Assembly: GCA_000435635.1 (NCBI GenBank)
Contig: FR882149.1
Location: 24,408-88,407, forward strand
DNA from: Prevotella sp. CAG:1320
GTDB taxonomy: Bacteria; Bacteroidota; Bacteroidia; Bacteroidales; Bacteroidaceae
DNA length: 64,000 nucleotides
Direction of reading: 5' to 3'
Below the pieces are notes generated by a model. It was given only the letters and a program-made list of their open reading frames with translations, did no database searches and was not told the origin of the DNA. Of the stretch, positions 8,615 through 17,508 are shown in pieces. Position numbers and translations under genes: made by a program. How positions within the stretch are numbered: position 1 is the stretch's first letter; each line of letters starts with the position of its first letter.

Positions 8615-9973
8615 TCATTTACCGATGCAGAAGTGCTTAAACACGTTGTTGAGCACCTCCTGGGGGGTGATGGAACCGCCCGTGATGTCGGCCAACGCAT
8701 CTAGGCAGGCACGGAGATGCTCACTGAGCAAATCACCGCTCAGTCCGTTTTCCATCCCCTGTATGACAAGGGAAATAGCTTCATGGGCACGGATGAGGGC
8801 TTCATAATGCCTAACGCTGGTGATGATGACATCGTTTTCCGTTATCTCGGGGATGTCGGCGGCCTGGTAAAGCGCATCCTCCAGTTCCCGCAGGCCTTTA
8901 CCTTGCTTGGCGCAAAGGGGCAAATAACCTTTCGGGCACATCTCGCCGCAGAGATCTATCTTGTTGCGCACCATGAGCAGACGCTTCCCCTCGCAATGCT
9001 GGCGCATGTCCCGCAACTCCTCTTCCGTGGGACTTTCATCTGTCACCCACACCACAATCGTGGCCTCATGGAGCTTTTGGTAAGTGCGCTCTATGCCGAG
9101 TTGCTCTACGTGGTCATCAGTGTGCCTGATGCCCGCGGTATCTATAAAACGGAAGGTCAGACCATGTATTTGCGTGGTATCTTCTATCACGTCGCGCGTA
9201 GTGCCATGTATATCGCTGACAATGGCTTTTTCCTCGTGGAGCAGCTTGTTGAGCAACGTGCTCTTGCCCACGTTGGTCTTGCCCACAATAGCCACGGGAA
9301 TGCCTTGTTTTATGGCCTTTCCTGTGGCAAAAGTGCGGGCGAGCCACGTGATGCGCCCGTCTATCTGTGTCGCCAAGGCCAAGAGCTCTCCCCTGTCGGC
9401 GAACTCCAGCTCCTCGTGGTCGCTGAAGTCCAGCTCCAGTTCCATAAGGGTGGTGATATGCAGCAGCTGTTCCCGCAACGTGGAAAGTTCGTTCGAGAAA
9501 TGGCCACGCAGTTGGCTCAAAGCCATCTGGTGGGTAGCCTTATTGGTGGAGGCTATCAAGTCGGCCACGGCCTCGGCTTGGCTCAGATCCATTTTCCCGT
9601 TAAGGTAAGCCCGTTTGGTATACTCGCCAGGCTCCGCTTGTCGGCACCCGCACTCTATCAACGCACGGAGGATGCAGGCGATGACATACTGGCTGCCATG
9701 GCACGAGATTTCCACGCTGTCTTCTCCCGTATAGGAATGGGGAGCCTTGAAGACGCTGGCCATCACTTTGTCGATGGCGTTGCCCTCGCTGTCCGTCAGC
9801 TGACCATAGTGGATGGTATTGGGAGCAGCCTCGGCCAATGATTTTCCGTTGGCCTTGTGGAACACCTTGTCCACGATGGCAAGGCTTTCATTTCCGCTTA
9901 CCCTGATAACCGCTATGGCCCCTCCTGGTCTCGTGGCCAGCGCGCAAATGGTATCGTTCAAGCTATTGGACAT
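8615..9973 (-). CDS. mnmE: tRNA-modification GTPase MnmE
   Basis: With MnmG, installs the 5-carboxymethylaminomethyl group on U34 of certain tRNAs. Domains in order: the N-terminal tetrahydrofolate-binding domain (about 1-120), a helical domain, and an inserted G domain with VAIVGKTNVGKSTLL, GTTRDVIE, DTAGIR and NKID. The protein ends in the diagnostic FCIGK. I start at the ATG at 9973 (MSNSLNDTIC). The frame also opens at a TTG at 9991, but that would overlap the preceding gene's stop. It follows the phosphorylase by 4 bp. Its 3' end faces the defence island. Confidence 0.97.
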   Translation of the reverse strand: MSNSLNDTICALATRPGGAIAVIRVSGNESLAIVDKVFHKANGKSLAEAAPNTIHYGQLTDSEGNAIDKVMASVFKAPHSYTGEDSVEISCHGSQYVIACILRALIECGCRQAEPGEYTKRAYLNGKMDLSQAEAVADLIASTNKATHQMALSQLRGHFSNELSTLREQLLHITTLMELELDFSDHEELEFADRGELLALATQIDGRITWLARTFATGKAIKQGIPVAIVGKTNVGKSTLLNKLLHEEKAIVSDIHGTTRDVIEDTTQIHGLTFRFIDTAGIRHTDDHVEQLGIERTYQKLHEATIVVWVTDESPTEEELRDMRQHCEGKRLLMVRNKIDLCGEMCPKGYLPLCAKQGKGLRELEDALYQAADIPEITENDVIITSVRHYEALIRAHEAISLVIQGMENGLSGDLLSEHLRACLDALADITGGSITPQEVLNNVFKHFCIGK

Positions 9974-9977
9974 GCTC

Positions 9978-10850
9978 CTAGATTCTGTCAAGCACCAGGC
10001 GTATCAGGCTGTCGATGGAGTTTTTGTATTCGGTATTAGCCTCTTTGGCGCGGCGGTTGGCCACCACCATGCAACAAGTCATGGCATGGTGTCCCATCAA
10101 TCGAGAGAGACCTGCCAACGCGGAGCTTTCCATCTCGAAATTGGTGATACGCAAGCCTTTGTACTCAAAAGCCTCTATTTTCCTGTTCTGGTTGGGATCC
10201 ACCAACGGCACGCGCAGTTCCCTACCCTGCGGCCCATAGAAACCTCCGCAAGCGATGGTCACCCCTCGCACCATGTCGTTCCCCGCGATGCGCTCTATCA
10301 ACTCGGGGTCGTTGTCTATGACGTAGGGAGCGCAAAGCTGCGGATTCCAATTCATGTGATTCGTGAATTGCCGCTCGAAATCCAGGTCACATACCTCATC
10401 CCGACCCGCGTAGAAATTGAGCAGGCCATCAAAACCAATGCTTTTTACCGAGGCTATATAGGTACCGGTAGGCGTATCGGGCTGCAGCCCCCCACAGGTT
10501 CCGACACGCACGATGGTCAGGGAACGCAGCTCGGGCTTCTGTTCGCGGGTTTGGAAATCTATGTTGGTCAGGGCATCCAGCTCGTTGACCACGATATCTA
10601 TATTGTCGCACCCTATGCCCGTGCTGACCACAGAAACCCGCTTGCCGTTATAAGTTCCCGTGACGGTATGGAACTCGCGGCTCCGCACATCGCATTCCAC
10701 TTGCCGGAAATGGGAAGCCACCAAGGCGACCCTGCCAGGGTCACCCACCAGGATTACCTTGTCGGCCAACTGTCCGGGCTTAACATGTAAATGGAAAACA
10801 CTGCCATCGGCATTGATGATGAGTTCAGATTCAGCGAAATACTTTCCCAT
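9978..10850 (-). CDS. Nucleoside phosphorylase (PNP/UDP family)
   Basis: A 290-residue phosphorylase of the PNP_UDP_1 fold, splitting a nucleoside with phosphate into base and pentose-1-phosphate for salvage. Seen: ADKVILVGDPGRVALVASHF near residue 28 (phosphate-binding GDPGR), a central IVRVGTCGGLQPDTPTGTYI near 115, and NFEMESSALAGLSRLMGHHA near 235 (ribose-binding E-M-E-S). Uridine phosphorylase is the most likely activity, but purine specificity cannot be excluded by eye. Upstream of mnmE with a 4-bp gap, so probably co-transcribed. Confidence 0.85.
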   Translation of the reverse strand: MGKYFAESELIINADGSVFHLHVKPGQLADKVILVGDPGRVALVASHFRQVECDVRSREFHTVTGTYNGKRVSVVSTGIGCDNIDIVVNELDALTNIDFQTREQKPELRSLTIVRVGTCGGLQPDTPTGTYIASVKSIGFDGLLNFYAGRDEVCDLDFERQFTNHMNWNPQLCAPYVIDNDPELIERIAGNDMVRGVTIACGGFYGPQGRELRVPLVDPNQNRKIEAFEYKGLRITNFEMESSALAGLSRLMGHHAMTCCMVVANRRAKEANTEYKNSIDSLIRLVLDRI

Positions 10851-10895
10851 ATAGCGTATCGTTTTTTGGATGAAAGAAAAAATCGCGGCTCGCCG

Positions 10896-11267
10896 TCACT
10901 TCATGAAGACGAAATAGACTGCGGCCACTAAGCAAAGGAAAGCCGCGGCATGGTTCCAGTGCAACGACTCTCCCTGGAAGAGGATATGAGCAATGATAGC
11001 GAAGATAATCAGGGAGACACACTCCTGTATCACCTTCAACTGCACCAGCGAGAAAGGCCCCCCATTGTCCACGAAGCCTACGCGGTTGGCGGGCACCTGG
11101 CAGCAATACTCGAAAAAGGCGATCAACCAGGAGAAAGCGATAACGGCTATCAGGGGCCAGTGTTTACTGACCCCTGTTTGCTGCAGCTTCAAATGTCCAT
11201 ACCACGCGAAAGTCATGAACACGTTGCTCAGCACGAGCAACAACACGGAATATAATCCTTTCGTCAT
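10896..11267 (-). CDS. DUF486 small membrane protein (DMT superfamily)
   Basis: A 123-residue inner-membrane protein with four predicted transmembrane helices, matching DUF486, a family related to small drug/metabolite transporters. The motif FAWYGHLK near residue 20 and the conserved central EYCCQVPANRVG near 54 are typical. Substrate unknown. It starts 3 bp after the stop of the large flavoprotein gene, so the two form an operon. Length is normal for the family. Confidence 0.85.
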   Translation of the reverse strand: MTKGLYSVLLLVLSNVFMTFAWYGHLKLQQTGVSKHWPLIAVIAFSWLIAFFEYCCQVPANRVGFVDNGGPFSLVQLKVIQECVSLIIFAIIAHILFQGESLHWNHAAAFLCLVAAVYFVFMK

Positions 11268-11270
11268 GGC

Positions 11271-13628
11271 CTATTCGTTTGACTGCTGGCGCAAGCGTTC
11301 GTCCATGTGGGCGGCGGCACGCCTTCCGTCTCCCATGGCCAATATCACGGTAGCGCCGCCACGCACGATGTCACCGCCGGCGAATATCTCCTTGCGGGAG
11401 CTTTGCATGCCCTCGTCAACCACGATGGTATTCTTGCGCCCCAGCTCCAGTCCCTTGATGCTGCGGGGAACAAGCGGATTGGGACTCACGCCCACAGCCA
11501 CGATTACCTGGTCGCATTCCAGCGTGACGGTCTCTCCCGTCACTTCAGGACGACGACGCCCGCTTTGGTCAGGCTCGCCCAGTCTCATCACGTCCAGCAC
11601 AGCGGCCTTCACAGCGCCCTTCTCGTCCGTCAAGTATTCCTTGGGGTTGTGCAGCGTCATAAAACGGATGCCCTCTTCCTTGGCGTGCTTCACCTCTTCC
11701 AGTCGGGCGGGCATCTCCGCCTCCGAGCGGCGGTAAACCAACGTCACGTCAGCACCCAGTCGCTTAGCCGTTCGACAAGAGTCCATGGCGGTATTGCCAC
11801 CACCTACCACTATCACTCGCTTGCCGAGGTTCATGGGCGTGTCAGTGTGTGGATTGGCGGCGTCCATCAGGTTCACCCTCGTAAGGTACTCGTTGGAAGA
11901 CATGATGTTGAGGGCGTTCTCTCCAGGGATATCCATGAAGTTGGGGAGACCCGCTCCCGAACCGACGAAGATGCCCTTGAAGCCTTTCTCCTCCAGCTCA
12001 TCCACGCTGATGGTCTTACCCACGATGACATCCGTCTGGAAGTGGACACCCATCTTGCGCAGGTTGTCTATTTCCACGTCCACGATTCTGTTGGGCAAGC
12101 GAAATTCCGGAATGCCGTATTTCAAGACACCGCCTATCTCGTGCAACGCCTCGAATACATATACGTCGTAACCTTTCTTCACCATATCGCCCGCAAAACT
12201 CAAGCCCGCGGGTCCAGAGCCTACCACCGCAATCTTGATGCCATTGGCAGGCTGCGTCTCGGGCAAAGACATCTGCCCGCTCTCCCGCTCGTAATCGGCG
12301 GCGAAACGCTCCAGGTAGCCTATGGCCACGGCAGGTTCGTTCATCTTCAGGTGCACGCACTTGCTCTCGCACTGCTTCTCCTGCGGGCAAACCCTGCCGC
12401 ATACGGCGGGGAGCGCCGATGTCTGCTTCAGCACCTTGGCGGCCGCCAAGAATTGTCCGCGCTCTATGTTCTTCACGAAAGAGGGGATGTTGATGCCCAC
12501 GGGGCAACCCTCTACGCACTGCGGATTGGCGCAGTCCAGGCAACGCTTGGCTTCCGTTACGGCCATCTCCTTCGTGAGTCCCTGGTTTACCTCCTCCAAT
12601 CTTGTCCTGGAACGATATTCCGGATCCAACTCTGGCATGATGACACGGGGAATGGCCATGCGCTCCTTTGGTTTCATGGAAGCACGTAACTCCTTGCGCC
12701 ACTCCGCGTTACGGTCTGTCAACACGTCTATAGGTTCATTGGTGGGTTCCACGTCCATGGTGACAGAAGTGGTGTCAACCTGCTTCTTGTTGCTCTCCAC
12801 CGTGTCTAGGTGCTCCTGAAAATGCTCCATCTCCTCACGCTCCGCGTCCTTGAAGGTGCCCATGCGCTTGAACATCTCGTCCCAGTCCACCAAGGAACCG
12901 TCAAACTCGGGGCCGTCAATGCAGACAAATTTCGTCTTTCCCCCTATTGTCAAGCGGCAAGCCCCACACATGCCCGTTCCGTCCACCATGATGGTATTGA
13001 GGGAGACATCCGTGGGAATGCCGTATTTCTGGGTCAGCAGACAGCAGAACTTCATCATGATGGGAGGCCCTATGGCGAACACCTTGTCTATATGCTCCTG
13101 TTCTATCAGTTTCTCAATGCCCACGGTCACCACGCCTTTCTCTCCATAGGAACCGTCGTCTGTCATGATGAGAGTCTCGTCACTGCAGGCCCTTACCTCG
13201 TCTTCCATGATGATAAGGTCTTTGGAACGACCCGCCAAGACTGACAGCACACGGTTGCCCGCTGCCTTCAAAGCCTTGATGATAGGATACATGGGAGCCA
13301 CTCCCACTCCGCCGCCGGCGCAAATCACCGTGCCGAAGTTTTCGATATGGGTGGGATTGCCCAAGGGGCCTACCACGTCGGCCACGCAGTCTCCCTCGTT
13401 GAGCATGCAGAGCTTGGTGGAGGAGAGTCCCACTTTCTGGACCACCAGCGTGATGGTGCCAGCCTCCACGTCAGCGTCCGCTATGGTCAAGGGCATGCGC
13501 TCGCCGTTCTTGTCCACTCTCACGATGACGAAGTTACCCGCCTTCCTACTCTTGGCTATCAATGGAGCCTCCACTTCGAAGCGGTATACTTTCTCTGAAT
13601 ATCGCGCTTTCTTTACTATCCTGTTCAT
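11271..13628 (-). CDS. NfnAB/GltD-like bifunctional NADPH oxidoreductase fusion
   Basis: A 785-residue fusion. Residues 1 to about 280 form a ferredoxin-NADP reductase/dihydroorotate dehydrogenase electron-transfer module ending in [2Fe-2S] cysteines (GTGMCGACRLTIGG). The rest is a glutamate-synthase small-subunit-like flavoprotein with two cysteine clusters for [4Fe-4S] centres (CLDCANPQCVEGCP and CGRVCPQEKQCESKC), an FAD site (VVGSGPAGLSF) and an NADPH site (VVGGGNTAMDSC). In separate form these are NfnA and NfnB, which bifurcate electrons between NADPH, NADH and ferredoxin. The gene is often annotated as DHODB/glutamate synthase. Electron bifurcation by this fusion is inference. Confidence 0.88.
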   Translation of the reverse strand: MNRIVKKARYSEKVYRFEVEAPLIAKSRKAGNFVIVRVDKNGERMPLTIADADVEAGTITLVVQKVGLSSTKLCMLNEGDCVADVVGPLGNPTHIENFGTVICAGGGVGVAPMYPIIKALKAAGNRVLSVLAGRSKDLIIMEDEVRACSDETLIMTDDGSYGEKGVVTVGIEKLIEQEHIDKVFAIGPPIMMKFCCLLTQKYGIPTDVSLNTIMVDGTGMCGACRLTIGGKTKFVCIDGPEFDGSLVDWDEMFKRMGTFKDAEREEMEHFQEHLDTVESNKKQVDTTSVTMDVEPTNEPIDVLTDRNAEWRKELRASMKPKERMAIPRVIMPELDPEYRSRTRLEEVNQGLTKEMAVTEAKRCLDCANPQCVEGCPVGINIPSFVKNIERGQFLAAAKVLKQTSALPAVCGRVCPQEKQCESKCVHLKMNEPAVAIGYLERFAADYERESGQMSLPETQPANGIKIAVVGSGPAGLSFAGDMVKKGYDVYVFEALHEIGGVLKYGIPEFRLPNRIVDVEIDNLRKMGVHFQTDVIVGKTISVDELEEKGFKGIFVGSGAGLPNFMDIPGENALNIMSSNEYLTRVNLMDAANPHTDTPMNLGKRVIVVGGGNTAMDSCRTAKRLGADVTLVYRRSEAEMPARLEEVKHAKEEGIRFMTLHNPKEYLTDEKGAVKAAVLDVMRLGEPDQSGRRRPEVTGETVTLECDQVIVAVGVSPNPLVPRSIKGLELGRKNTIVVDEGMQSSRKEIFAGGDIVRGGATVILAMGDGRRAAAHMDERLRQQSNE

Positions 13629-13672
13629 GGCGCGGTTTTCTGTTTCGCTTATTATATAATAATGTATAGCCT

Positions 13673-14965
13673 TTACTCGAAATTCTTGTCATCCAGCATC
13701 TCGAAACCGCAATAGGGAACGAGCACCCTCGGCACACGGATGCCAGCAGGAGTCTGGTTGTTCTCTATGATGGCGGCCACGATGCGCGGCAAGGCCAGAG
13801 CCGATCCGTTCAGCGTATGGCAAAGCTCTATCTTCTTGTTGTCAGCGCGGCGGAAACGACACTTTAGGCGGTTGGCCTGGTAACTCTCGAAATTGGAGAC
13901 GGAAGAAACCTCCAGCCAACGTTTCTGGGCGGCACTCCACACCTCGAAATCATAGCAGATAGCAGAGGTGAAGCTCATATCTCCGCCGCACAGGCGCAAG
14001 ATGTGATAGGGCAATTCCAGTTTCTTTACCAAGCCTTCCACGTGGTTGAGCATCTCGTCCAGTGACTGGTAGGAATGCTCGGGCTTGTCGATACGCACGA
14101 TTTCCACCTTGTCAAACTGGTGCAAGCGGTTGAGTCCCCTCACGTCCTTGCCGTAGGAACCGGCCTCGCGGCGGAAGCAAGCGGAGTAAGCGCAGCACTT
14201 GATAGGCAATTGCTTCTCGTCCAGTATCTCGTCGCGAAAGATGTTGGTGACGGGCACCTCCGCCGTGGGTATCAGGTAGAGATTGTCCAGGTTGGCGTGA
14301 TACATCTGTCCCTCCTTGTCAGGCAACTGCCCTGTGCCGTAACCGCTGGCCTCGTTAACCACGTATGGGGGTTGCACCTCCATGTAGCCAGACTTGCGTG
14401 CCTCGTCAAGGAAGAAAGCTTCCAGCGCACGCTGGAAGCGTGCCATCTTGCCTATGTATAGCGGGAACCCCGCGCCGGTTATCTTCACGCCCAGGTCGAA
14501 GTCCACAAGGTTATATTTCTTCAGCAAGTCCCAGTGGCAGAGGGCATCCTCTGGCAGTTCAGGCTTTACGCCGCCCTCTTTCACCACGACGTTGTCGCTC
14601 GCGTCCTTTCCCTCGGGCACCAGCTCGTTGGGGATGTTGGGGATGGTCACCAGCGTGGCGACCAGTTCCCCTTGCGCCTCCTCCATCTCCTGCTGCAGGC
14701 GTTTTTCCTCCGCCTTCAGCGAGGCCACTTGCTTCTTTATCTCTTCAGCCTCGTCTTTCTTGCCCTCCTTCATCAGTCCGCCGATGGCCTTGGCCATTTG
14801 GTTGCCTTGTTGCTTGTTGGCGTCCAGCTTCTGTTGGGCTTCCCTACGACGCTTGTCTATCTCCAAGACCTTGTCTATCGCTTCCTTGGCACCGGGGAAG
14901 TGTTTCTTCTCCAGTCCTTTTACCACACGTTCCGTCTGTTCTGTGATAAGTTTAAGTGTTAGCAT
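13673..14965 (-). CDS. serS: Seryl-tRNA synthetase
   Basis: Charges tRNA-Ser with serine. The N-terminal coiled-coil arm (about residues 25-105, KLDANKQQGNQMAKAIGGL region) binds the long variable arm of tRNA-Ser. The class II core shows motif 2 (FRREAGSYGKDVRGLNRLHQ) and motif 3 (LPRIVAAIIENNQTP). The start is the ATG at 14965 (MLTLKLITEQ); the open frame extends 18 codons upstream but covers the promoter. 430 residues, normal length. The flavoprotein gene follows 44 bp downstream. Confidence 0.97.
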   Translation of the reverse strand: MLTLKLITEQTERVVKGLEKKHFPGAKEAIDKVLEIDKRRREAQQKLDANKQQGNQMAKAIGGLMKEGKKDEAEEIKKQVASLKAEEKRLQQEMEEAQGELVATLVTIPNIPNELVPEGKDASDNVVVKEGGVKPELPEDALCHWDLLKKYNLVDFDLGVKITGAGFPLYIGKMARFQRALEAFFLDEARKSGYMEVQPPYVVNEASGYGTGQLPDKEGQMYHANLDNLYLIPTAEVPVTNIFRDEILDEKQLPIKCCAYSACFRREAGSYGKDVRGLNRLHQFDKVEIVRIDKPEHSYQSLDEMLNHVEGLVKKLELPYHILRLCGGDMSFTSAICYDFEVWSAAQKRWLEVSSVSNFESYQANRLKCRFRRADNKKIELCHTLNGSALALPRIVAAIIENNQTPAGIRVPRVLVPYCGFEMLDDKNFE

Positions 14966-15008
14966 ATCGATACTAGTTTTTAAAACCTCATTATCTGAAT
15001 ATTGCTTG

Positions 15009-15016
15009 CAAAAATA
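15009..15016 (-). promoter_or_regulatory. serS promoter -7 box
   Basis: TATTTTTG on the minus strand, 43 bp before the serS ATG, matches TAnnTTTG. Confidence 0.5.
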
Positions 15017-15102
15017 CAAATAAATAATGACATACGATTACCCTAAGCCCAAAATTTTACCGACGGGACATAAAAGTGTCAACCATTGGACGGCGACAAG
15101 CC

Positions 15103-16251
15103 TTATAACCAAGTCTTCAGGAAGCGCAGGACGTGTTCCTGGTTGCCCCTGTTACACTCATGGGGCTGGTCTGCCAGGCAAGTCTCCAACTTGGCGGAAG
15201 CGGCCTGGCTTTCCCATGTCGCCCTCATCTTGGCGAAAGCGTCTCTCACGCCCGGCACGGGAAACAGCTTGTCCTTCTTCCCCGATATGAAGAGCATGGG
15301 CTTGGGGCAGGCCATGGAGGCGATGCCGGGATAGTCCATGTAGTTCCTGACGCCTGGCAGGCAGTTAGCGAATCCCCCGTTCTCCTTCCTGCCATACTTC
15401 ATGGAGAGTTGCGCCTCGGTGGTCACCATCCAGCAGAGGGCGCACCCCACTTTCACCCTGTCGCTCATGGCGGCCAACATCCATGCCCTGTAAGCTCCCA
15501 TCGAGAACCCCACGGCGGCTATGCGCGTGCTGTCCACGCAAGGCAGCGTGGCCAGGAAGTCCGTGCAAGCTATATCGTCATAATGCATCATGCCGCAGAG
15601 GTTTCTGCCCAGCATCATCATGTTGCCCGCTATGATGTCATACTTCTGTCGGTTCTCTCCCTCCTTCCTGCCTCTTTCTCCCCACAGGGGTGCGTCGGCG
15701 GAGAACACCACATAGCCTTGCTTGGCCAGGTAGTCACCCATCCACTGGCCGCCATAAAGCGTGTCCACCCATCGCCGGGCATCGTTCACCACGGCCGTGT
15801 CCTCTATGGCGGCGATGGGGCGTATCATCTTCTCCTTGCCTATGAAGAAATGGGCACCATGGTCATGCAGCAGATTGACGGCAGGATGAGGCCCGTCGCC
15901 ATCGGGAATCAACAGATAGGCAGGCACCCTATACCAACGGGACAGGGCGATGGAGAGTTTCTTGACGGTGTAGCCGTCCCTCCTCTCCTCGCCTATCACC
16001 CTCACGTCATAATCCGCGGCGGCGGGAGCGGCGGGACCCATGCACTCATACACCTTGCGGCGGGCTTTCTCCCTCCAGGCGGCAAAGTCGCGTTCTAGAT
16101 CGTTCCCCCACTCCATGGGATAAGACAGAGAAGCCTGTATACTATCAATGTATACAGGCATCTCGTGGTCATACTCGTAACTGCCTCTCGCCTGGCCAAA
16201 GGCCGTCAATGAGCAGCAGGCGAACAACGCCAAGCCAAAGGCCTTTCTCAT
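15103..16251 (-). CDS. Secreted alpha/beta hydrolase, acetyl-xylan-esterase-like
   Basis: A 382-residue protein with a signal peptide (MRKAFGLALFACCSLTAFGQ), so exported. The alpha/beta-hydrolase core has the nucleophile elbow GFSMG near residue 235, an oxyanion-region LLHDHGAHF near 150, a likely acid in ISGKKDKLFP near 320, and a late histidine (QPHECN near 365). It resembles the dienelactone hydrolase/AXE1 group, which deacetylates xylan or other esters. The natural substrate is unknown. Its ATG overlaps the ferritin stop by 4 bases (ATGA), so it is translated as the second gene of the ferritin operon, an unexpected pairing. Confidence 0.8.
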   Translation of the reverse strand: MRKAFGLALFACCSLTAFGQARGSYEYDHEMPVYIDSIQASLSYPMEWGNDLERDFAAWREKARRKVYECMGPAAPAAADYDVRVIGEERRDGYTVKKLSIALSRWYRVPAYLLIPDGDGPHPAVNLLHDHGAHFFIGKEKMIRPIAAIEDTAVVNDARRWVDTLYGGQWMGDYLAKQGYVVFSADAPLWGERGRKEGENRQKYDIIAGNMMMLGRNLCGMMHYDDIACTDFLATLPCVDSTRIAAVGFSMGAYRAWMLAAMSDRVKVGCALCWMVTTEAQLSMKYGRKENGGFANCLPGVRNYMDYPGIASMACPKPMLFISGKKDKLFPVPGVRDAFAKMRATWESQAASAKLETCLADQPHECNRGNQEHVLRFLKTWL

Positions 16252-16769
16252 TCGCCCTCGGCAAGTGGAGCGGCCTGAGTGTAAACGCGGGCGCCAAGCT
16301 CCTTGTCCAGCATATAGAGACCATAGCCATTGTCGCCTATCATCTCCAGCTTGTCTATGATGTCTTGCGCGGTCTCTTCTTCTTCCACCTGCTCATCCAC
16401 AAACCATTTCAACATGCTCTGCGTGGCGTAGTCGTTCTCCGCGGTGGTCAGGGCGAAAAGGTTGTTGATCAAGGAGGTTACCTTCTGCTCGTGTGCCAAG
16501 GTGTCCTTGTATACGTCCAGTATGCTGTTCCAACTGGTGGGCACAGCGTCGATGGCCTTCAGCGTCACCTTTCCGTTGCGGGAGATGATATAGTTGAAAA
16601 GTATCTTGGCATGGTCTTGCTCCTCCTCAAACTGCACCTCAAACCATTTTCCCATGCCCGACTTGCCCTCGGCGTGACAATAGGCCGACATGGAAAGATA
16701 CAAGTAAGCCGACCAAAGCTCGGCATTAATCTGGGCGTTCAACGCCTCTTCAATCTTCTTGTTCAGCAT
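16248..16769 (-). CDS. ftnA: Bacterial ferritin
   Basis: A 173-residue non-haem ferritin that stores iron in a 24-subunit cytoplasmic shell. Ferroxidase ligands corresponding to E17, E50 and H53 of E. coli FtnA are at the same positions here (INAELW, EEEQDH). A later glutamate-rich stretch (DEQVEEEETAQDI) supplies the remaining site residues. Full length. Its promoter lies at 16827-16834. The secreted hydrolase gene overlaps its stop. Confidence 0.95.
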   Translation of the reverse strand: MLNKKIEEALNAQINAELWSAYLYLSMSAYCHAEGKSGMGKWFEVQFEEEQDHAKILFNYIISRNGKVTLKAIDAVPTSWNSILDVYKDTLAHEQKVTSLINNLFALTTAENDYATQSMLKWFVDEQVEEEETAQDIIDKLEMIGDNGYGLYMLDKELGARVYTQAAPLAEGE

Positions 16770-16826
16770 AATAATATTCCTGGTTTAAATCGTTTCTAAG
16801 CTAATCGTTTTTGTTATGCGAAATTA

Positions 16827-16834
16827 CAAAATTA
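16827..16834 (-). promoter_or_regulatory. Ferritin promoter -7 box
   Basis: TAATTTTG on the minus strand, 57 bp before the ferritin ATG, a perfect TAnnTTTG match. Confidence 0.55.
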
Positions 16835-16979
16835 TGGGTAACACACCAAATTCAGCGCACTCTTTTAACTAAATTTAGACTTAACGTGAATTTGGCGAAT
16901 TTGTTTTGCGCATATCGAATATATAAGTTATAATATTCTTATCTTCGATACTATCTGAAAGACAGCTATAATACAGACG

Positions 16980-17393
16980 CTACTCTCCCGCGATGGTGGC
17001 CACCACACGGCGAGGGCCGCCATAGTCACGGAACTCGCAAAGGTAGATGCCCTGCCAGGTGCCGAGGTTCAGCCTGCCGTCCGTGATGGGGACAGTAATG
17101 GATTCACCCACTATCACCGTCTTGGCGTGGGCGGGCATGTCGTCATCGCCCTCCAAAGTGTGAAGATAATAAGGCTCACGCTCTTTCACCATCCTGTTAA
17201 AGATTGACTCCAAGTCGGCACGCACGTCGGGATCGGCGTTCTCGTTGATGGACAAGGCTGCCGAGGTATGCTTCACGAACAAGTGGAGCACACCCACCTT
17301 GGGCAGCGGGGGCAAATGGCGCAGCACCTCGCCTGTCACCAGGTGGAAGCCCCTGCGCCTGGGCTGTAACTGAAACTCTACTTGTTGCCACAT
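16980..17393 (-). CDS. yjbQ: YjbQ family protein (UPF0047)
   Basis: A protein of about 137 residues in the YjbQ family, whose members show weak thiamine-phosphate-synthase activity; the true role is unsettled. Conserved blocks are RRRGFHLVTGEV, LHLFVKHTSAALSINENAD near the middle and LGTWQGIYLCEFRD at the end, with the histidines and glutamates typical of its trimeric active site. I start at the ATG at 17393 (MWQQVEFQLQ), which matches the family's usual N-terminus. The frame also opens at the ATG at 17429, but that lies 5 bases from a large hairpin. Confidence 0.88.
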   Translation of the reverse strand: MWQQVEFQLQPRRRGFHLVTGEVLRHLPPLPKVGVLHLFVKHTSAALSINENADPDVRADLESIFNRMVKEREPYYLHTLEGDDDMPAHAKTVIVGESITVPITDGRLNLGTWQGIYLCEFRDYGGPRRVVATIAGE

Positions 17394-17434
17394 GGCTCTT
17401 TCGCTGTTTGATATACCAGAAACATTCATAAACG

Positions 17435-17475
17435 AGGTATCGCACGGACAGGGACACCCTGCCCATGCGATACCT
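17435..17475 (-). terminator. Large hairpin between thrS and yjbQ
   Basis: A perfect 10-bp stem (AGGTATCGCA at 17435-17444 with TGCGATACCT at 17466-17475) encloses a second 5-bp stem (CAGGG/CCCTG). It lies 34 bp after the thrS stop. It has no following T-run, so it may stabilise or attenuate the thrS message rather than end it cleanly. Confidence 0.6.
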
Positions 17476-17508
17476 ATCTTAACATAAACGTGTATGAAAA
17501 AAGGGGCA

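Noticed and set aside
8717-9841. Plus-strand open frame of about 374 codons opposite mnmE
   Set aside because: Shadow of mnmE; no promoter, no domain. Similar long antisense frames opposite carB, the flavoprotein fusion, glmS and the GT2 gene were dismissed for the same reason.
9974-9991. Upstream TTG start for mnmE
   Set aside because: It would overlap the phosphorylase stop and add six residues not typical of MnmE; the ATG at 9973 gives the standard N-terminus.
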